From positions 86,968-150,967 of the forward strand of contig NZ_FNEX01000019.1 of the NCBI RefSeq assembly GCF_900100435.1: a DNA stretch of 64,000 bases, read 5' to 3'. Below are positions 63,164 to 64,000 of the stretch, in pieces (within the stretch, counting starts at the first letter, position 1; each line of letters begins with the position of its first letter). Origin of the DNA: Pedobacter sp. ok626. Its GTDB lineage: Bacteria > Bacteroidota > Bacteroidia > Sphingobacteriales > Sphingobacteriaceae. A program made the position numbers and the translations under genes. The notes under the pieces are model-generated. The model had not been told where the DNA came from, made no database searches, and was given only the letters and a program-made list of their open reading frames with translations.

Positions 63164-63498
63164 TGGCTTTTCCGAAAAGCCTGCAAATCCTACTAGCTGA
63201 TCTTGCTATTGACTGGATGGGGACTGATACTCTCGTATCTCTGGCAGGGCTTAAGGCAACTAAGTAGATTGCCCGTACATCACACCTGCCTCATAAGTAC
63301 ATGTAAGGTGTAGACACGTATGATGTACTTATGAGGTAGGTGTGAGGTACCTAGGAAGTACCTGTTTGCCTTAGAGCCTGACCGAACGATAGGTGTATAT
63401 ATATACTACTAATATATATATGTTATGTGCTCAGCCCATGGACTTGCTTTTTTAAAATAGTCCGTAATTTTTCTTGTTGTGTTGTAGGTAGTTATGGC
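63164..63498. other. Intergenic region upstream of rRNA promoters
   Basis: About 335 bases without a gene. It begins with a short hairpin (63165-63181, ggctttt arm) after the AraC gene without a T run, then the large palindromic element at 63245-63380, then alternating TA stretches at 63399-63422. Confidence 0.6.
63245..63380. repeat. Large nested inverted repeat
   Basis: Inner arms of 28 bases at 63275-63302 and 63323-63350 pair with two mismatches around a 20-base loop that itself contains gtgtagacac. Outer arms near 63245-63260 and 63364-63380 (taaggcaa with ttgcctta) also pair with a small bulge. The total is about 136 bases. It could form a long hairpin or cruciform. No coding capacity. 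A repetitive palindromic element or a non-autonomous mobile remnant are possible identities. Confidence 0.75.
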
Positions 63499-63556
63499 TT
63501 TGTTTGGACTAATAGTGTATTTAAGTTTGCATAATGAGATTATATTTCTACCTTTG
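63499..63556 (+). promoter_or_regulatory. Tandem overlapping promoters of the rRNA operon
   Basis: TTTG (63499-63502), 19 bases, TAAGTTTG (63522-63529), 19 bases, TACCTTTG (63549-63556). The -7 box of the first promoter contains the TTTG -33 element of the second, giving a 27-base period. Both boxes match the Bacteroidota consensus exactly. The leader then runs about 330 bases to 16S. Confidence 0.7.
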
Positions 63557-63890
63557 CAATCCCAAACAGAACGGGAGTTATCAAACGGAGTTTGCTAACA
63601 GCATAAAAAAGATTGAAACGTTGAATATTCGAAACTGAACCTGGAACATTAAGACCAGGTTGAAACAGAGAAAAGGAAACGAAGAAATATAAAGAAGATC
63701 CGTGAGGTGATTCGCGAAGTTCATTAAAGAGATGTCATTTATAAAGTATAGCAAGGTAAGATAGTACCGTTTCAAAGTACATGAAAACCAAAGCTATTTT
63801 TTCAAGTCAGAATCTAACTAGACAATATAATTAGAATAAGACTATTATTAATACAAGTTAAGAATGGTCAGTGTTCAAACATAACATTTT
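63557..63890 (+). other. 16S rRNA leader
   Basis: About 334 bases between the last promoter and the 16S 5' end, expected to be removed during rRNA processing. It holds a hairpin at 63638-63661 (aacctgg with ccaggtt). No protein gene is supported; the minus-strand frame at 63581-63775 has no sign of use. Near-repeats of gaaac and gttgaa may relate to antitermination but no exact boxA was found. Confidence 0.6.

Positions 63891-64000
<110 letters not shown>

Noticed and set aside
63399..63422. Alternating TA tract as a promoter or origin element
   Set aside because: No box in proper spacing and no DnaA-type sites nearby.
63581..63775. 64-residue minus-strand frame in the rRNA leader
   Set aside because: It lies opposite the transcribed leader, has no promoter or family match and is rich in hydrophobic residues as expected of AT-rich noise.

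Overview
The window is chromosomal DNA from a member of the Bacteroidota, most likely a Pedobacter-like Sphingobacteriaceae. The evidence is five SusC/SusD pairs, lipoprotein boxes with the Cys-Lys-Lys style typical of the group, promoters of the TTTG-N19-TAnnTTTG type, little Shine-Dalgarno signal, and a 16S rRNA 5' end of Bacteroidota type at the right edge. The species is an inference. I see no phage, insertion sequence or CRISPR array.

Layout. 1-9.3 kb holds a sensor histidine kinase (5' end probably outside the window), a coiled-coil membrane protein, a GHL10 (DigH/YngK-like) glycosidase, a two-repeat M16 peptidase and a membrane acyltransferase of the heparan-glucosaminide N-acetyltransferase type. 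9.3-11.2 kb is a NagB deaminase fused to a PIG-L deacetylase-like domain. 11.5-17.4 kb is a compact five-gene operon: ethanolamine-type permease, glutamine-synthetase-like ligase, iron alcohol dehydrogenase, class I amidotransferase hydrolase and aldehyde dehydrogenase. It reads as a gamma-glutamylation route for ethanolamine or another amino alcohol, expected to end in glycine plus glutamate.

17.5-44.9 kb is an amino-sugar/cell-wall scavenging region: AnmK, then four SusC/SusD pairs. Two are preceded by divergent, about 90% identical DeoR regulators. One pair is followed by two surface lipoproteins and a GH18 chitinase-like enzyme, and one by an N-acetylmuramoyl-L-alanine amidase. With NagB and the DigH-like hydrolase this suggests uptake and breakdown of chitin or peptidoglycan fragments.

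45-50.8 kb is housekeeping: a CsbD-like small protein, an S41 protease, a 2Fe-2S ferredoxin with its reductase, LpxH, release factor 1 and two identical tRNA-Asp genes. 50.8-63.2 kb is a complete beta-mannan utilisation locus: AraC regulator, SusC, SusD, IPT/TIG surface lipoprotein, GH26 mannanase, sodium symporter, GH130 mannosylglucose phosphorylase and mannobiose/cellobiose 2-epimerase. The last 0.8 kb has a large nested palindrome, a tandem promoter array and the start of a ribosomal RNA operon.
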